DNA of 64,000 nt, taken from positions 1 to 64,000 of the forward strand of contig NZ_BJOC01000029.1 in the NCBI RefSeq assembly GCF_006540005.1, written 5' to 3'. Shown piece by piece: positions 54,290 through 64,000 of this stretch. The notes beneath the pieces were generated by a model. The model was not told the DNA's origin. It did no database searches and was given only the letters and a program-made list of their open reading frames with translations. The first letter of the stretch is position 1. Each line of letters begins with the position of its first letter. The DNA comes from Halomonas halmophila (GTDB lineage: Bacteria; Pseudomonadota; Gammaproteobacteria; Pseudomonadales; Halomonadaceae). A program made the position numbers and the translations under genes.

Positions 54290-55306
54290 CTAGGCCCGAC
54301 TGCGTCGCGTCTGCTTCCAGCGATCGAACATGACGGCGAGCAGCAGGATAGCGCCACGCACCAGATACTGATAGAAGGTCGGTACATTGAGCAGACCCAT
54401 GGCATTCTGCACACAGCCCATGATCAGAACGCCGACCAGTACGCCGGTGATCGAGGCGACTCCCCCGGATAGCGCGACACCGCCCAGCACACAGGCGGAA
54501 ATAACGGCCAGCTCCAGGCCCAGGGAAGTATTGGGATCGCCGAGTCCCATGCGCGAGGTCAGCAGGACCCCGGCAATGCCGGCTACCACGCCCTGCAGGC
54601 CGAAGACGATGATCTTCAGGCGGCGCACATTGACGCCGGCCAGGGCAGCTGCCTCCGCATTGCCGCCGGTCGCCAGGACATTGCGACCGAAGGAGGTCAT
54701 GTTGAGCAGTATGCCGAAGACCACGAAACAGCCGATCATGGTCCATACCGGCAGAGTGAGGCCCAGGAAGGAAGCACTGCCCAGCTCGAAGAAGGCGGGA
54801 ACGGTGATCATCACCGCGTCACCTCCCGAGGTGATGTAGGCCAGGCCACGCACGAACTCCATGGCCGCCAGGGTGGCGATCAGAGAATTGATCCCGAACC
54901 TGGCCACCACGAAGCCGTTGAAGGCACCGACTGCCCCGCCGGCGGCGACCCCGCCCAGTACGCCGATGACCACGCTGCTGGACGCACTGGTGACCACGGC
55001 CGCGACCACGCCGGCGAAGGCCACGATGGAGGCCACCGAGAGGTCAACCTCGCCCAGTGCCAGCACCATCATCATGGTGGTGGAAATCGTGCCGATCAGC
55101 GTCACCGACAACAGCAGGCCGACCATGTTGCGGCCGGTGAGGAAGTCGGGAATCATCACCGACAGGCCGATGAAGAGTACGGCAAAGATGGCGAACAGCC
55201 CCGACGTATCGAGCAACGTCCTCAGAGGCTTGGCCAGCCCCTGGCGCCCTGCGGGTGTCTCGGCTTGAGCGTTATCCTGGCTCTGGGCCGTCTTTTGGGT
55301 TGTCAT
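54290..55306 (-). CDS. araH: L-arabinose-type ABC permease (AraH)
   Basis: A 338-residue inner-membrane permease of the ribose/arabinose class, with about ten helices and the motif GGIASITG-like GGVASITGVLVG near the C-terminus. The N-terminal 30 residues are polar and Gln-rich. It works with AraG and AraF encoded upstream in the same unit (40 bp after araG). Arabinose or galactose specificity is inferred from the complete set of neighbouring catabolic genes. Confidence 0.9.
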   Translation of the reverse strand: MTTQKTAQSQDNAQAETPAGRQGLAKPLRTLLDTSGLFAIFAVLFIGLSVMIPDFLTGRNMVGLLLSVTLIGTISTTMMMVLALGEVDLSVASIVAFAGVVAAVVTSASSSVVIGVLGGVAAGGAVGAFNGFVVARFGINSLIATLAAMEFVRGLAYITSGGDAVMITVPAFFELGSASFLGLTLPVWTMIGCFVVFGILLNMTSFGRNVLATGGNAEAAALAGVNVRRLKIIVFGLQGVVAGIAGVLLTSRMGLGDPNTSLGLELAVISACVLGGVALSGGVASITGVLVGVLIMGCVQNAMGLLNVPTFYQYLVRGAILLLAVMFDRWKQTRRSRA

Positions 55307-55346
55307 CGTTTTGTCTCTCTTGCTTATGGTGCGATCTTCAAGCCAC

Positions 55347-56894
55347 TCAGGCCGGCAGAGCCAGGCCCAGCAGACGTTCCGGGGTCGCCTCGTCGCGAGG
55401 CACGATATCGATCAGCTCGCCGTCACGCATGACGCCGATGCGATCGCAGATGGCACTGACCTCGGCCAGATCACTGGAGATGACCACCACGCCCTTGTCA
55501 TCATCGGCGAGGTCATAGAGCAGGGAGTAGATGTCACGCCTCGCCCCGACATCGATGCCGCGAGTCGGCTCGTCCATGACGAACAGCTCGATGCGTTCGG
55601 ACAGCCAGCGCCCCAGGATCACCTTCTGCTGATTGCCGCCCGAGAGATTGCTGATACGCGTACGCGGACCGGGCGTCTTGATGCTCAGCTGCTGGATGTA
55701 ATCCCGAGTGTTCGCCAGCTCCCGGCCCGGATCGCGGAAGCCGCCCAGGCGCTTGAAGAAGCGCCGACAACTGATATTCAGGTTGTCGGTGACACTGGCA
55801 ATGGGAAAGATACCCTGCGATTTGCGATCTTCCGGACACATGGCGATCCCGGCGCGGATAGCCTGGCCCGGCGTGGCAAAACGACACGCCTCCCCATCGA
55901 TCCTGACCTGTCCCTCGCTGGGCGAGGACACACCGCAAACCAGCCGCATCAACTCGCTGCGCCCGGCCCCGACCAGGCCGAACAGCCCGAAGACCTCGCC
56001 ACGATGCACACTGAAGCTGACTGGCGCGCTGACACCAGGTCCTTTGAGCCCGGCGACCTCCATCAGCACTTCCCCCCTGGGGCGCGCGCGATAGCCGTAG
56101 ACATCATCGATGTCCCGGCCCACCATCTCGCTGACCAGGGTGTCGTGATCCAGGCCCTGCATGGTCGCATGAGTGCGGATATGCCGACCGTCGCGAAAGA
56201 CGGTCACGGCATCGCACATCTCGAAGACCTCTTCCATGCGATGGGTGACATAGAGCACGACCCGGCCTTCATCACGCAGTCGCTTGACGATGCGCTTGAG
56301 CTGTCGTGTTTCCTGAACCGACAGCGAACTGGTAGGCTCATCGAAGGCAATGACCCTGGTATCGCGCAACAGAGCACGACCGATCTCAATCATCTGCTGC
56401 TGGCCGATGGACAGCTCACGCACCTTGGTGGCCGGATGCACCGAGTTTTCGCCGAGTTCCGCGAGAATTTCGCGAGCACACTGATAAAGCCGCCGCCGAT
56501 CCAGCATGCCGTGGCGCTCCGGCAGCTGCCCCAGCAACAGGTTCTCCGCCACCGAGAGGTTGGGCGACAGCGTCAGTTCCTGGTAGATGATGGCAATGCC
56601 CTCGGCCAGCGCCTGGCGCGCATTGGTGAAGACACGACGTTCGCCATTCAGCGTAAGGCCGCCCTGACTGACGCGATTCACGCCACTCAGCACCTTGAGC
56701 AGGGTCGACTTGCCCGCGCCATTCTCGCCCATCAGGGCGTGCACTTCGCCGGCTCTTGCCGAGAAGCTGACACCATCCAGCGCCTTGACTCCGGGAAACT
56801 CGACGGTCACGTTGTCGACCTTGAGGTAAGCGTCGGCGTTGGCGCCGACGCTCGCCTTCCCGGTTGCCTGAGCGCTATCAGAGACCGAGCTCAT
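55347..56894 (-). CDS. araG: L-arabinose-type ABC ATPase (AraG), two ATPase domains
   Basis: A 515-residue protein with two fused ABC domains. The first has Walker [10 protein letters not shown], signature LSIGQQQM and Walker [12 protein letters not shown]. The second has a degenerate Walker A (GLVGAGRSE) but a good signature LSGGNQQK and [11 protein letters not shown], the normal asymmetry of sugar importers. The ATG at 56894 was chosen because GGGAGGAAG lies 6 bases upstream; it overlaps the end of araF by 17 bp. A GTG 8 codons upstream is the alternative. Confidence 0.92.
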   Translation of the reverse strand: MSSVSDSAQATGKASVGANADAYLKVDNVTVEFPGVKALDGVSFSARAGEVHALMGENGAGKSTLLKVLSGVNRVSQGGLTLNGERRVFTNARQALAEGIAIIYQELTLSPNLSVAENLLLGQLPERHGMLDRRRLYQCAREILAELGENSVHPATKVRELSIGQQQMIEIGRALLRDTRVIAFDEPTSSLSVQETRQLKRIVKRLRDEGRVVLYVTHRMEEVFEMCDAVTVFRDGRHIRTHATMQGLDHDTLVSEMVGRDIDDVYGYRARPRGEVLMEVAGLKGPGVSAPVSFSVHRGEVFGLFGLVGAGRSELMRLVCGVSSPSEGQVRIDGEACRFATPGQAIRAGIAMCPEDRKSQGIFPIASVTDNLNISCRRFFKRLGGFRDPGRELANTRDYIQQLSIKTPGPRTRISNLSGGNQQKVILGRWLSERIELFVMDEPTRGIDVGARRDIYSLLYDLADDDKGVVVISSDLAEVSAICDRIGVMRDGELIDIVPRDEATPERLLGLALPA

Positions 56895-57864
56895 CGCGCA
56901 CTTCCTCCCAGTTGTCACGCGTCATCAGGGTACCGGAGGTTTCGGTATTGGCCTTGGGCTTTTCGCCCTCGGTCACCCAGGTATAGAGGTTCTGTGCCGA
57001 TTGGCGGCCATGCATGGTAGAGCTGACCGCTACGGTGCCATGGAAACCGGTCGGTTCCTCCCTGGAGAACTCGGCGAAGGCGGCGCCGGAGCCATTGATG
57101 CCCACCCCGATGACGTCCTCGGCCGGCAGACCATATTGCTCGGAAGCACGCACGCCACCCAGCACGCTCTCCTCGTTGAGGGCAAAGATTACCCAGTGCT
57201 CATAGTCACCGTTCTTGGAGAAGACGGGCGAAGCCGCCGAGAAGGCGCTGGAAGTATCGGTGTTCTCCTGAGGGGCATCGAAGATATTGTCCTTGTGGAA
57301 GCCTCGCTCGAGCAGCGCCTCGGTCGCGCCATCAGTGCGCTTCTCGGCAGTCGGCAGCTCGTAGTTGGTGATGCGCAAAGCCGCGACTTCCTCAGGATTC
57401 CAGCCACGCGCTTCCATTTCGTCGGCGATCGCGTTGCCGACTTGCTGACCGATCTTGTAACCCGACATGCCGAGGTGCGGCACATCCTTCATGGGTTCCC
57501 CATCGGCATTGACGAAACGATCATCCACCGTCACGACCTTCATGCCGTACTGCTCGGCACGGCGCATGATGGCCGGCCCAAGACGAACATCGGGCGGGCA
57601 TATCACGAAGCCTTGAGCGCCCTGGGAGTTCAGGTTATCAATGGCGCTCAGCACCTGCTGACCATCTTCACCAGCCAGGCGTACGACGTCGAAGCCCTTC
57701 TCTTCACCCAGTTGCGTGGCGGCGTCCTGTTCATTGATGAACCAGGCCTGCTCGGGTTTCTTGACGATGAAGCCCAGCGTGATGTCGTCCTGAGCCTGGG
57801 CCGCTGTCGGCAAGGCCAGGCAGGCACCAAGGGTGAGGGAAGCAAGGGTCGAAAAGCGAAGCAT
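56878..57864 (-). CDS. araF: L-arabinose-type periplasmic binding protein (AraF)
   Basis: A 328-residue periplasmic binding protein: signal peptide of about 23 residues (LPTAAQAQ), then the two-lobed fold of L-arabinose-binding protein ([43 protein letters not shown]). The ATG at 57864 follows AAAGGAGACGCCTG. The first gene of the araF-araG-araH-lactonase unit, with a 345-bp promoter region. Ligand could be L-arabinose or D-galactose, which share this family and pathway. Confidence 0.92.
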   Translation of the reverse strand: MLRFSTLASLTLGACLALPTAAQAQDDITLGFIVKKPEQAWFINEQDAATQLGEEKGFDVVRLAGEDGQQVLSAIDNLNSQGAQGFVICPPDVRLGPAIMRRAEQYGMKVVTVDDRFVNADGEPMKDVPHLGMSGYKIGQQVGNAIADEMEARGWNPEEVAALRITNYELPTAEKRTDGATEALLERGFHKDNIFDAPQENTDTSSAFSAASPVFSKNGDYEHWVIFALNEESVLGGVRASEQYGLPAEDVIGVGINGSGAAFAEFSREEPTGFHGTVAVSSTMHGRQSAQNLYTWVTEGEKPKANTETSGTLMTRDNWEEVRDELGL

Positions 57865-58209
57865 CAGGCGTCTCCTTTGCCCTGGACGGGCACTTGTTGT
57901 TGTGACGTTGATAAAAGCAACTCCGGGCCATGACAGGCTTTTTCCGGACACATCAACCCTATGCATGTGCAACATAACCATCCAATGCTGCAATGGTCAT
58001 AAAGTCATGCCTTTTTGTATATCAATCCAGCAATAGGGTCCGGTCCATCAGGGACCACCGTGGTCCGATGCCCTGACGGCCTGAGACTAAAGTGTGTCGA
58101 GACTTTGGCCGTATCGAGCCGCCCACCGGGAAATGGACGGCTCGTGGCTGGCGAGAGATCGCGCTTGGCGGGGTCGCTGCCCGGGCTATCGGGCAGGCTC
58201 AGCAGGGTA
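57865..58209 (-). promoter_or_regulatory. 345-bp araF promoter region with nested palindrome
   Basis: The core palindrome GGACCAC-C-GTGGTCC lies at 58052-58066, enclosed by TCAGGG (58048) and CCCTGA (58071). A second inverted repeat CTGCCCG-GGCTAT-CGGGCAG is at 58177-58196, just after the mutarotase stop, and may help end that transcript although no T-run follows. The first palindrome is a candidate operator for the sugar regulon. No gene is supported here. Confidence 0.45.
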
Positions 58210-59490
58210 TCAGTCGGCGCTAGAGTGTGTGGATGTCGTGGAGAACACGTAGCGCGTCCGGCTCTCGTACACCTCTCCGGGCTCGAGGATGGTGGAAGGA
58301 AAGTCATCCTGATTGGGAGAGTCCGGAAAGTGCTGGGTTTCCAGCGCCAGGCCGAAGCGGTGCCCGTAGGTGGTACCCGACTTGCCTGTCAGGGAGCCAT
58401 CGAGAAAATTGCCGGAATAGAACTGCAGCCCGGGCTCGGTGGTCTGCACTTCCATCACCCGCCCGCTGTTTTCGGCGACGACACGGGCAGCGGTGGTCAG
58501 CTCGCCATCGGCGGAGCGATTCGCATTGAGCACGAAGTTGTGGTCATACCCCTGGCCGCGTGACAGCTGGGTATTCTCGCTGTCAATACGCTCGCCGATG
58601 GCGGTCGCTTCACGGAAATCGAAGGGCGTTCCCGCCACGTCGCGCATTTCTCCGGTGGGAATCAGGCCTTCATCGACGGGGGTAAAGCGATCCGCATCGA
58701 TCATCAGCCGATGACCGAGGATATCGTGGCCCTGCGCCTCTTGCCCGCTCACGCCATCCAGATTGAAATAGCTGTGCTGGGTCAGGTTGACCGGCGTGGC
58801 CGCATCGGCGGTGGCGCGATAGTCAATGGTCAAGGCGTTGTCGTCACTCAGCGTATAGCGCACCCGCGTCTGCAACTCCCCGGGATAACCCTGGTCACCA
58901 TCGGCACTGGTCAATGTCAGGATGATCCCCACACCGCGCTCGTCCTCAACGGTCTCTGCCTGCCAGAGGCGCCTGTCGAAGCCCGTGTCACCTCCGTGCA
59001 GGTGGTTGTCGCCATCATTGGTCGGCAACCGGTAGGTCTTGCCATCCAGCGTGAAGCGCCCATCGGCAATACGGTTGCCATAGCGCCCGATCAGCGCCCC
59101 GAAGTAGGGATTGGCCTGGCGATACGCCGGTGACCGATAGTCATCCAGGCTGTTGAACCCCAGCACCACGTCCCCGACGTTGCCTTCGGCATCCGGCACC
59201 TTCAGCGCGACGATGGTTCCCCCGTAGGGCGTCACCGAGAAGCTCGCGCCCTCGGCATTGGTCAAGGTATACAGGGCCACTTCACGCCCATCCTCCAGAC
59301 TGCCGAACACCTCCTGCTCGATACTGCGCTCTTGTTGCGACATATCCCCCTCGGTCGACTTCGTCTCATTGGCCAGTGCGACACCGGCCACCAGCGGTAG
59401 AACGGCCAGCAGCATCGCCTTACCGGCGCCATGCCCTGTCAGCCGATGATCCGGTTGCGTGGTACACGTCTGCGCGTTGAATGTCAGCAT
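58210..59490 (-). CDS. galM: Aldose 1-epimerase (mutarotase), exported
   Basis: A 426-residue protein. A hydrophobic segment at about residues 23-40 (MLLAVLPLVAGVALA) after a polar lead acts as a signal peptide. The mature part is the galactose mutarotase fold: NPYFGALIGRYGNRI, catalytic His in NHLHGG and QHSYFNL, and Glu in FALETQHFPD-like ALETQHFPDSPNQ. Exported mutarotases interconvert sugar anomers in the periplasm before import. The ATG at 59490 has GGAG upstream and removes 13 odd residues of a longer frame. It is divergent from the LysR gene by 121 bp. Confidence 0.9.
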   Translation of the reverse strand: MLTFNAQTCTTQPDHRLTGHGAGKAMLLAVLPLVAGVALANETKSTEGDMSQQERSIEQEVFGSLEDGREVALYTLTNAEGASFSVTPYGGTIVALKVPDAEGNVGDVVLGFNSLDDYRSPAYRQANPYFGALIGRYGNRIADGRFTLDGKTYRLPTNDGDNHLHGGDTGFDRRLWQAETVEDERGVGIILTLTSADGDQGYPGELQTRVRYTLSDDNALTIDYRATADAATPVNLTQHSYFNLDGVSGQEAQGHDILGHRLMIDADRFTPVDEGLIPTGEMRDVAGTPFDFREATAIGERIDSENTQLSRGQGYDHNFVLNANRSADGELTTAARVVAENSGRVMEVQTTEPGLQFYSGNFLDGSLTGKSGTTYGHRFGLALETQHFPDSPNQDDFPSTILEPGEVYESRTRYVFSTTSTHSSAD

Positions 59491-59611
59491 TTGTTGTTGT
59501 CTCCTCTGGCGTGCCTTGCAGGTCAGCAAACGCCGGAAACATTAGACAGCAAAGGAGTTAACCGCTAATACTGTTTTGCTGACGCATCCATGCCAATCTG
59601 GTTATCGACAC

Positions 59612-60604
59612 ATGACACAACGCACGACCATGGGAACATTGCCGCCGGACTGGTTTCTCAAGGTCCGACTAAAGTTACGCCATCTGCAGTTGTTTCTGGC
59701 GCTGGACGACCACCGCAACCTGCATCGGGCTGCGGCCAGCCTCGCGATGAGCCAGCCTGCCGCCTCCAAGTTGCTGGGCGAGCTGGAAGGCCGACTGGGC
59801 GTGCAGTTGTTCGAGCGTCATTCGCGCGGCATCGAGCCCAACTGGTACGGCGAAGTGGCCGTGCGCCATGCCAGGCACATCCTCTCGTCACTGCAGCAGA
59901 CCGGCGATGAACTGAACGCTCTGGGCGCCGGCAATGCCGGGGCAGTCTCGATCGGTACCGTCATGGCTCCGGCCGTGACCCTGATTTCACGGGCCCTGGA
60001 ACGGGTCCATCAGCAATTGCCGAACCTCAAGGTCAGCGTCGATGTCGACGTCAGCCCGGTCCTGGTCCCGAGGCTGCTGGAAGGCGAATTCGACATGGTC
60101 ATTTCGCGCATCCCTACCGATCAGGACCCGAGTCGCTTCGTCTTCGAGGAAATCGGTGAGGAAGCCATCAGCATCGTCTGTCGGCGTGATCACCCCCTGG
60201 CCCACAAGGCCTCGCCGAGCCTGGCCGAGATGGCCACCTATCCATGGTCACTGCAGCCACCCGGTGCCCTGATGCGCCAGCGTGTCGATCATTTGCTGAT
60301 GTATCACAATGTCACGCCACCCGCGCGGATCATCAACACCTCGGACATTCTGGTGTCACTGGCCCTGGTCGCACGCTCCGACACCCTGACCGTGATCAGC
60401 CAGGATGTCGCCGAGCTGCTCTGCGACCCGGAACGCTTCCGCGTACTGCCCACCGAAGAAGCCCTGAGCGTCCAGCCCTATGGCCTGATCACGCTGCGCC
60501 AGCACCGGCTGTCGCCGGGCGCTGCCGCGCTGACCACGGTCCTGCGCGAGGTCATGGCCGAGCAGCCCCTGTCACGCGCCTCTCAGGCGCCGGACGCATC
60601 GTGA
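59612..60604 (+). CDS. LysR-family regulator (GbpR-like)
   Basis: A 330-residue LysR regulator: winged helix RLKLRHLQLFLALDDHRNLHRAA / LAMSQPAASKLLGELEGRLGVQLFERH and an effector domain. Its place among arabinose/galactose genes and the HLQLFLALDDHRN pattern fit the GbpR type, which controls sugar-binding-protein genes in Azospirillum and relatives. The start is uncertain among TTG 59576, ATG 59612 and ATG 59630; none has a strong ribosome-binding site. It ends overlapping the convergent dehydrogenase gene by 22 bp. Confidence 0.87.
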   Translation: MTQRTTMGTLPPDWFLKVRLKLRHLQLFLALDDHRNLHRAAASLAMSQPAASKLLGELEGRLGVQLFERHSRGIEPNWYGEVAVRHARHILSSLQQTGDELNALGAGNAGAVSIGTVMAPAVTLISRALERVHQQLPNLKVSVDVDVSPVLVPRLLEGEFDMVISRIPTDQDPSRFVFEEIGEEAISIVCRRDHPLAHKASPSLAEMATYPWSLQPPGALMRQRVDHLLMYHNVTPPARIINTSDILVSLALVARSDTLTVISQDVAELLCDPERFRVLPTEEALSVQPYGLITLRQHRLSPGAAALTTVLREVMAEQPLSRASQAPDAS

Positions 60605-61521
60605 AATGCCGTGGTCGCCTGGCGGTGCCCCAGCATCATGGCATCCGCCACGTGGCGCAGCGGCACGACATCCACATCACGCCGGCCAGTGGCCAGCAGC
60701 GCCTGGAAGTGAGCATACAGCCCCGGATATTCACGCTCCGTCTCGTCGAGCACCACGTCCCCGTCCACTGACATGCGACATCCGCCGCCACTCAGTTCGA
60801 GGCGCCCCTGGTCGGTGGTCAGGGTCATGTTCCAGCAAGGCGGGTCCTCGTGACGGAAGTCGAAGTCCGCCTCCAGGGGCACCCCTCCACCATCACGCAG
60901 CTGCAGCTGGGCGGCAATCGGTGTCTGACAGTTCTCGGGCACCTCGAGCCTGGCCTGCTTGAGGAAAAACGACTGGTCCACCAGCCGGGTGACGATCGAC
61001 AAGGCATTGATGCCCGGATCGAACACCCCCATGCCACCGGCTTCCCAGAGCCAGGCCTGCCCCGGATGCCAGACCCTGACATCCTCGTGCCAGGTGATCT
61101 CGATGGCGCTGATGCGACGCTCGCGCAACCATTCACGCGCGGGTTCGATGGCCGGTGCAAAGCGCGAATGCCAGGCCGCGAACAGCACGAGATCGCGCTG
61201 CTCGGCCAGCGCCTTGAGGTCCTCGACCTCGGCCAGGGTGGCACCGGGCGGTTTTTCCAGCAGCACCGCCTTGCCTGCCTCGAGCGCCTGGCGGGCCAGT
61301 GCATGGCGCAGATGCGCCGGCGTACAGATCGCCACGGCGTCCAGTTCGGGCTCGGCGGCCAGCATGGCCTCCAGGGAGGCGTGGCCGGGAACCCCTTCCA
61401 GCCCGGCATGAGGATCGGCCACGGCGACCAGCTCCAGCCCCGGTGTAGCCTGAATGGCGGCGAGATGCTGGTCACGGACGATCTTGCCGGCCCCGACCAG
61501 GCCCAGACGAAATGACGACAT
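60583..61521 (-). CDS. Gfo/Idh/MocA sugar dehydrogenase (D-galactose / L-arabinose 1-dehydrogenase)
   Basis: A 312-residue NAD(P) oxidoreductase with the Rossmann motif GLVGAGKIV (7-15) and the family motif LEKPPGAT with catalytic Lys near residue 91; the substrate segment AWLWEAGGMGVFDPGINALSI follows. It oxidises the sugar to its lactone, first step of the non-phosphorylative route. The ATG at 61521 follows AGGAGCTTCC; a frame extended to 61605 overlaps the dehydratase end and is rejected. The lactonase that acts next is encoded at 53343. Confidence 0.9.
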   Translation of the reverse strand: MSSFRLGLVGAGKIVRDQHLAAIQATPGLELVAVADPHAGLEGVPGHASLEAMLAAEPELDAVAICTPAHLRHALARQALEAGKAVLLEKPPGATLAEVEDLKALAEQRDLVLFAAWHSRFAPAIEPAREWLRERRISAIEITWHEDVRVWHPGQAWLWEAGGMGVFDPGINALSIVTRLVDQSFFLKQARLEVPENCQTPIAAQLQLRDGGGVPLEADFDFRHEDPPCWNMTLTTDQGRLELSGGGCRMSVDGDVVLDETEREYPGLYAHFQALLATGRRDVDVVPLRHVADAMMLGHRQATTAFHDASGA

Positions 61522-61567
61522 GGAAGCTCCTGTTGGATGGTGAATCAGCCCAGGGTAGCGACCCCGT

Positions 61568-63373
61568 TCAATGATTATCCCTGGGCGGACTCCGGCGTGC
61601 CACATCCCGATAGGTCGTGGCGTCGCGCAGCGTCATACCATCCGCCAGGGGCTCCACCAGGCTGCGCTGAATCTGCTGCCAGGGGGTCTGGTCAGCCGGA
61701 TAGGCATAACCGCCCGCCGCCTCCAGCCGTTCGCGGCGCACCGCCAGTTCCGCGTCGTCGACCTGCAATCTGACTTCACAGCGCCCAAGGTCGACACGCA
61801 GATGATCGCCGCTCTGCAACAAGGCCAGGGGACCACCCGTGGCGGCTTCCGGCGAGGCATTGAGGATGGACGGCGAGCCCGAGGTGCCGGACTGACGGCC
61901 ATCGCCCAGACACGGCAGCGACTCGATGCCCTGGCGAAGCAGCGCCGCCGGTGGCTGCATGTTGACGACCTCGGCACCACCGGGATGGCCCACCGGGCCG
62001 GCGCCGCGCATCACCAGAATGGTGCGCTCATCGATCGCCAGCTCAGGGTCATCGATACGCGCGTGGTAATCCTCGGCACCATCGAAGACCACCACCCTGC
62101 CCTCGAAGGCATTCGGATCTTCGGCATCCTCCAGGAAACGCTCGCGAAATTCGCGGGCGATCACGCTGGTCTTCATCAGTGCCGAGTCGAAGAGGTTGCC
62201 CTTGAGGTTGAGGAAGCCGGCATGTTCCACCAGAGGATTGGCATAACGGCATATCACGGCCTCGTCCCGGGTCATGCGGCCGCTCAGGTTGTCGGCCAGG
62301 GTGGCGCCATTGGCGGTGACGACGTCGCCATGCAGGCGCCCTGCCTCCAGCAGCTCGTGCATCACGGCGGGCACCCCGCCCGCCCGGTGGAACTCTTCGC
62401 CCAGATAGGCGCCGGCCGGCATGACATTGGTCAGCAGCGGGATTTCGTGACCCAGTCGTTGCCAGTCGTCGTTGTCGAACGCCACCCCGGCATGCCGGGC
62501 AATGGCATTGATGTGCACCGGTGCATTGGACGAGCCACCCAGCGCCGAACAGGTCACCACGGCGTTCTCGAAGGCCTCGCGGGTCAGGATGTCGCTCGGC
62601 CGCAGGTCTTCCCAGACCATGTCCACGACCCGTTCGCCCGTGGCATAAGCCACCGCGCCGCGTTCCTTGTAGGGGCCGGGAATCATGGCCGAGCCCGGCA
62701 GGCTCATGCCCAGCGCCTCGGCCAGGGAATTCATGGTCGAGGCCGTCCCCATGGTGTTGCAGTGGCCGACCGAGGGGGCCGAATCGGCGATGCGCGAGAG
62801 AAATTCCGGGTAATCGATTTCCCCGGCCGCCAGGCGCTTGCGCATTTCCCAGACGATGGTGCCCGAGCCGACGCGTTCGGCGCCGCGCCAGCCATTCAGC
62901 ATGGGGCCGCCGGACAGCACGATGGCCGGGATATTCACCGTGGCCGCCGCCATCAGGCTGGCCGGTGTCGTCTTGTCGCAACCCGTGGTCAGCACCACCC
63001 CATCCAGCGGATAACCATGCAGCACTTCCACCAGGCCGAGATAGGCCAGGTTGCGATCCAGGGCTGCTGTCGGTCGACGCACATTCTCGTGAATGGGATG
63101 CAGCGGGAATTCGAACGGCACCCCGCCGGCGGCGCGAATGCCATCCTTGACCCGCTGCACCAGCTCGACATGGTGCCGATTGCACGGCGTCAGGTCGGAA
63201 CCGGACTGGCAGATGCCGATGATCGGCCGGCCACTGGTCAGTTCCTCCAGCGTGATGCCCTGGTTCATGTAGCGCTCGATACACAGCGCCGTGGTACCGG
63301 GATGGCCCGGGTTATCGAACCAGTCGCGGGAGCGAAGCCGATCGGGGGTCATGCGGGGGCGCGGGGTCGTCAT
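61568..63373 (-). CDS. IlvD/Edd-family sugar-acid dehydratase (probable L-arabonate/galactonate dehydratase)
   Basis: A 601-residue iron-sulfur dehydratase. Cluster cysteines are visible in [17 protein letters not shown] and [10 protein letters not shown], and the Mg-binding DKTTP Lys is present. The family removes water from aldonic acids to give 2-keto-3-deoxy acids; the arabinose context suggests L-arabonate. ATG at 63373 follows CGGAGACGCC. The frame remains open to 63646 but that extension is antisense-like to the next gene's end and lacks family similarity. It sits 13 bp after a paralogous dehydratase gene. Confidence 0.9.
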   Translation of the reverse strand: MTTPRPRMTPDRLRSRDWFDNPGHPGTTALCIERYMNQGITLEELTSGRPIIGICQSGSDLTPCNRHHVELVQRVKDGIRAAGGVPFEFPLHPIHENVRRPTAALDRNLAYLGLVEVLHGYPLDGVVLTTGCDKTTPASLMAAATVNIPAIVLSGGPMLNGWRGAERVGSGTIVWEMRKRLAAGEIDYPEFLSRIADSAPSVGHCNTMGTASTMNSLAEALGMSLPGSAMIPGPYKERGAVAYATGERVVDMVWEDLRPSDILTREAFENAVVTCSALGGSSNAPVHINAIARHAGVAFDNDDWQRLGHEIPLLTNVMPAGAYLGEEFHRAGGVPAVMHELLEAGRLHGDVVTANGATLADNLSGRMTRDEAVICRYANPLVEHAGFLNLKGNLFDSALMKTSVIAREFRERFLEDAEDPNAFEGRVVVFDGAEDYHARIDDPELAIDERTILVMRGAGPVGHPGGAEVVNMQPPAALLRQGIESLPCLGDGRQSGTSGSPSILNASPEAATGGPLALLQSGDHLRVDLGRCEVRLQVDDAELAVRRERLEAAGGYAYPADQTPWQQIQRSLVEPLADGMTLRDATTYRDVARRSPPRDNH

Positions 63374-63386
63374 GGCGTCTCCGTTG

Positions 63387-64000
63387 TCAGTGGGAATGGC
63401 GCGGCACCTCGGCACCCCGGCAGCCGACCAGAAAGTCGAAGTCACAGCCCTCGTCCGCCTGCAGCACGTGCTCGATGTAAAGCTGGCGATAGCCGCCGCT
63501 ACTGGCGATCCGGCGCGAGGCCTGGGTGGGGTCGTGGGCGGCCAGGCGGGCCTGGAGTTCCTCGTCCTCGATGTCCAGATGCAGCTTGCCGGCGTAGGCA
63601 TCCAGCTCGATCCAGTCGCCATCGTGTACGGCGGCCAGCGGACCACCCGCCGCGGCCTCGGGCGCTACATGCAACACCACGGTGCCATAGGCGGTACCGC
63701 TCATGCGGGCATCCGAGAGGCGCACCATGTCGGTGACGCCCTGCTCGAGCAGCTTGGCCGGCAGCCCCATGTTGCCCACTTCGGCCATGCCGTGATAGCC
63801 GCGCGGTCCACAGTGCTTCATGACCAGTACGCTGTCGGCATCGACGTCCAGATCCGGATCATTGATGCGCGCCTTGTAGTCGTCGAAGTCCTCGAAGACC
63901 ACGGCACGACCCCGATGTTGCATCAACTCGGGACTGGCCGCCGAGGGCTTGAGTACCGCGCCCTTGGGCGCCAGGTTGCCGTGCATGACGCACATGCCCC
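63387..64000 (-). CDS. Second IlvD/Edd-family dehydratase, C-terminal part (5' end outside window)
   Basis: About 205 C-terminal residues of a dehydratase of the IlvD/Edd family are present; the beginning lies beyond the right edge. Family blocks seen are [35 protein letters not shown] and [23 protein letters not shown]. The last shows SDARMSG, typical of L-arabonate/D-xylonate type enzymes, whereas the downstream paralogue has GDGRQSG. The two genes probably act on different sugar acids or stereoisomers. It is upstream in the same transcript, separated by 13 bp. Confidence 0.88.
   Translation of the reverse strand, partial: GMCVMHGNLAPKGAVLKPSAASPELMQHRGRAVVFEDFDDYKARINDPDLDVDADSVLVMKHCGPRGYHGMAEVGNMGLPAKLLEQGVTDMVRLSDARMSGTAYGTVVLHVAPEAAAGGPLAAVHDGDWIELDAYAGKLHLDIEDEELQARLAAHDPTQASRRIASSGGYRQLYIEHVLQADEGCDFDFLVGCRGAEVPRHSH

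Noticed and set aside
55311-57020. Long plus-strand open frame (about 570 codons) opposite araG and the end of araF
   Set aside because: The minus strand encodes intact ABC ATPase motifs; the plus frame is His/Gln/Asp-rich shadow sequence without a domain.
63374-63646. N-terminal extension of the dehydratase ending at 61568
   Set aside because: The extra residues overlap the coding end of the upstream dehydratase in another frame, lack family similarity, and a good ribosome-binding site precedes the internal ATG at 63373.
61571-63736. Long plus-strand open frame (about 720 codons) opposite the dehydratase genes
   Set aside because: It is antisense to two clear IlvD/Edd genes, has no recognisable domain and is a by-product of high GC content.

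Overview
The window looks like chromosomal DNA from a high-GC gammaproteobacterium. Gene content and protein resemblance point to a Halomonas-like member of the Halomonadaceae. This is inference, because no rRNA, tRNA or other phylogenetic RNA marker lies in the window. Codon use and GC are fairly even, except for a more AT-rich stretch around the TRAP transporter genes at about 41.9-45.0 kb.

Layout. (1) 1-3.9 kb: the 5' end of a giant LapA-type adhesin gene, a LuxR-type regulator and a LapB-type type I secretion ATPase, all on the minus strand. (2) 4.2-17.7 kb: housekeeping genes thiI, metG, an orphan rnfB-like gene, nth, a queuosine-mannosyltransferase-like gene, a glutathione transferase, a membrane PAS-exonuclease, an HlyU-family gene, argG, rnt, grxD and argF. 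(3) 17.9-26.1 kb: a carnitine region. It holds cdhC-cdhA-cdhB, an acylcarnitine-hydrolase-like gene, two GlxA/AraC regulators, a CaiX-like binding protein and a gamma-butyrobetaine hydroxylase-like oxygenase. Three of its promoters carry a similar 21-bp-phased direct repeat, and two copies of a structured intergenic repeat lie here. (4) 26.2-38.4 kb: a third GlxA/AraC regulator divergent from an 11-gene operon. The operon encodes a BBOX/TmpA-like oxygenase, a PhnZ/TmpB-like HD protein, AruI-like decarboxylase, betaine-type binding protein, class II aldolase, AruH-like transaminase, a four-gene cationic amino-acid ABC importer and an aldehyde dehydrogenase. (5) 38.7-40.6 kb: a secreted Gly-Glu-Gly repeat protein divergent from a PiuC-type hydroxylase, with a Fur-like site between them. 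(6) 40.7-50.4 kb: a hydroxyproline-type catabolic cluster (proline-racemase family protein, TRAP transporter, aldehyde dehydrogenase, FAD oxidase, DHDPS-family lyase, LysR regulator). (7) 50.7-53.3 kb: a DMT exporter, an AraC regulator and a Spo0M protein. (8) 53.3-64 kb: non-phosphorylative L-arabinose/D-galactose catabolism (lactonase, AraFGH importer, mutarotase, LysR regulator, sugar dehydrogenase and two tandem IlvD/Edd dehydratases, the second cut by the window end).

The most interesting system is the 27.3-38.4 kb operon beside the carnitine genes. The arginine-transaminase trio (AruH, AruI, aldehyde dehydrogenase) is fused in one operon with a quaternary-ammonium binding protein and a 2-oxoglutarate oxygenase/HD-oxygenase pair. 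My hypothesis is that it degrades a trimethylated basic amino acid, for example N6-trimethyllysine. The route would be import, transamination, decarboxylation and oxidation to 5-trimethylaminovalerate, followed by oxidative removal of one carbon to gamma-butyrobetaine. The neighbouring genes would then convert gamma-butyrobetaine to carnitine, 3-dehydrocarnitine and finally glycine betaine plus acetyl-CoA. The steps from gamma-butyrobetaine onward rest on known families. The steps before it are inferred from gene context and need biochemical proof.
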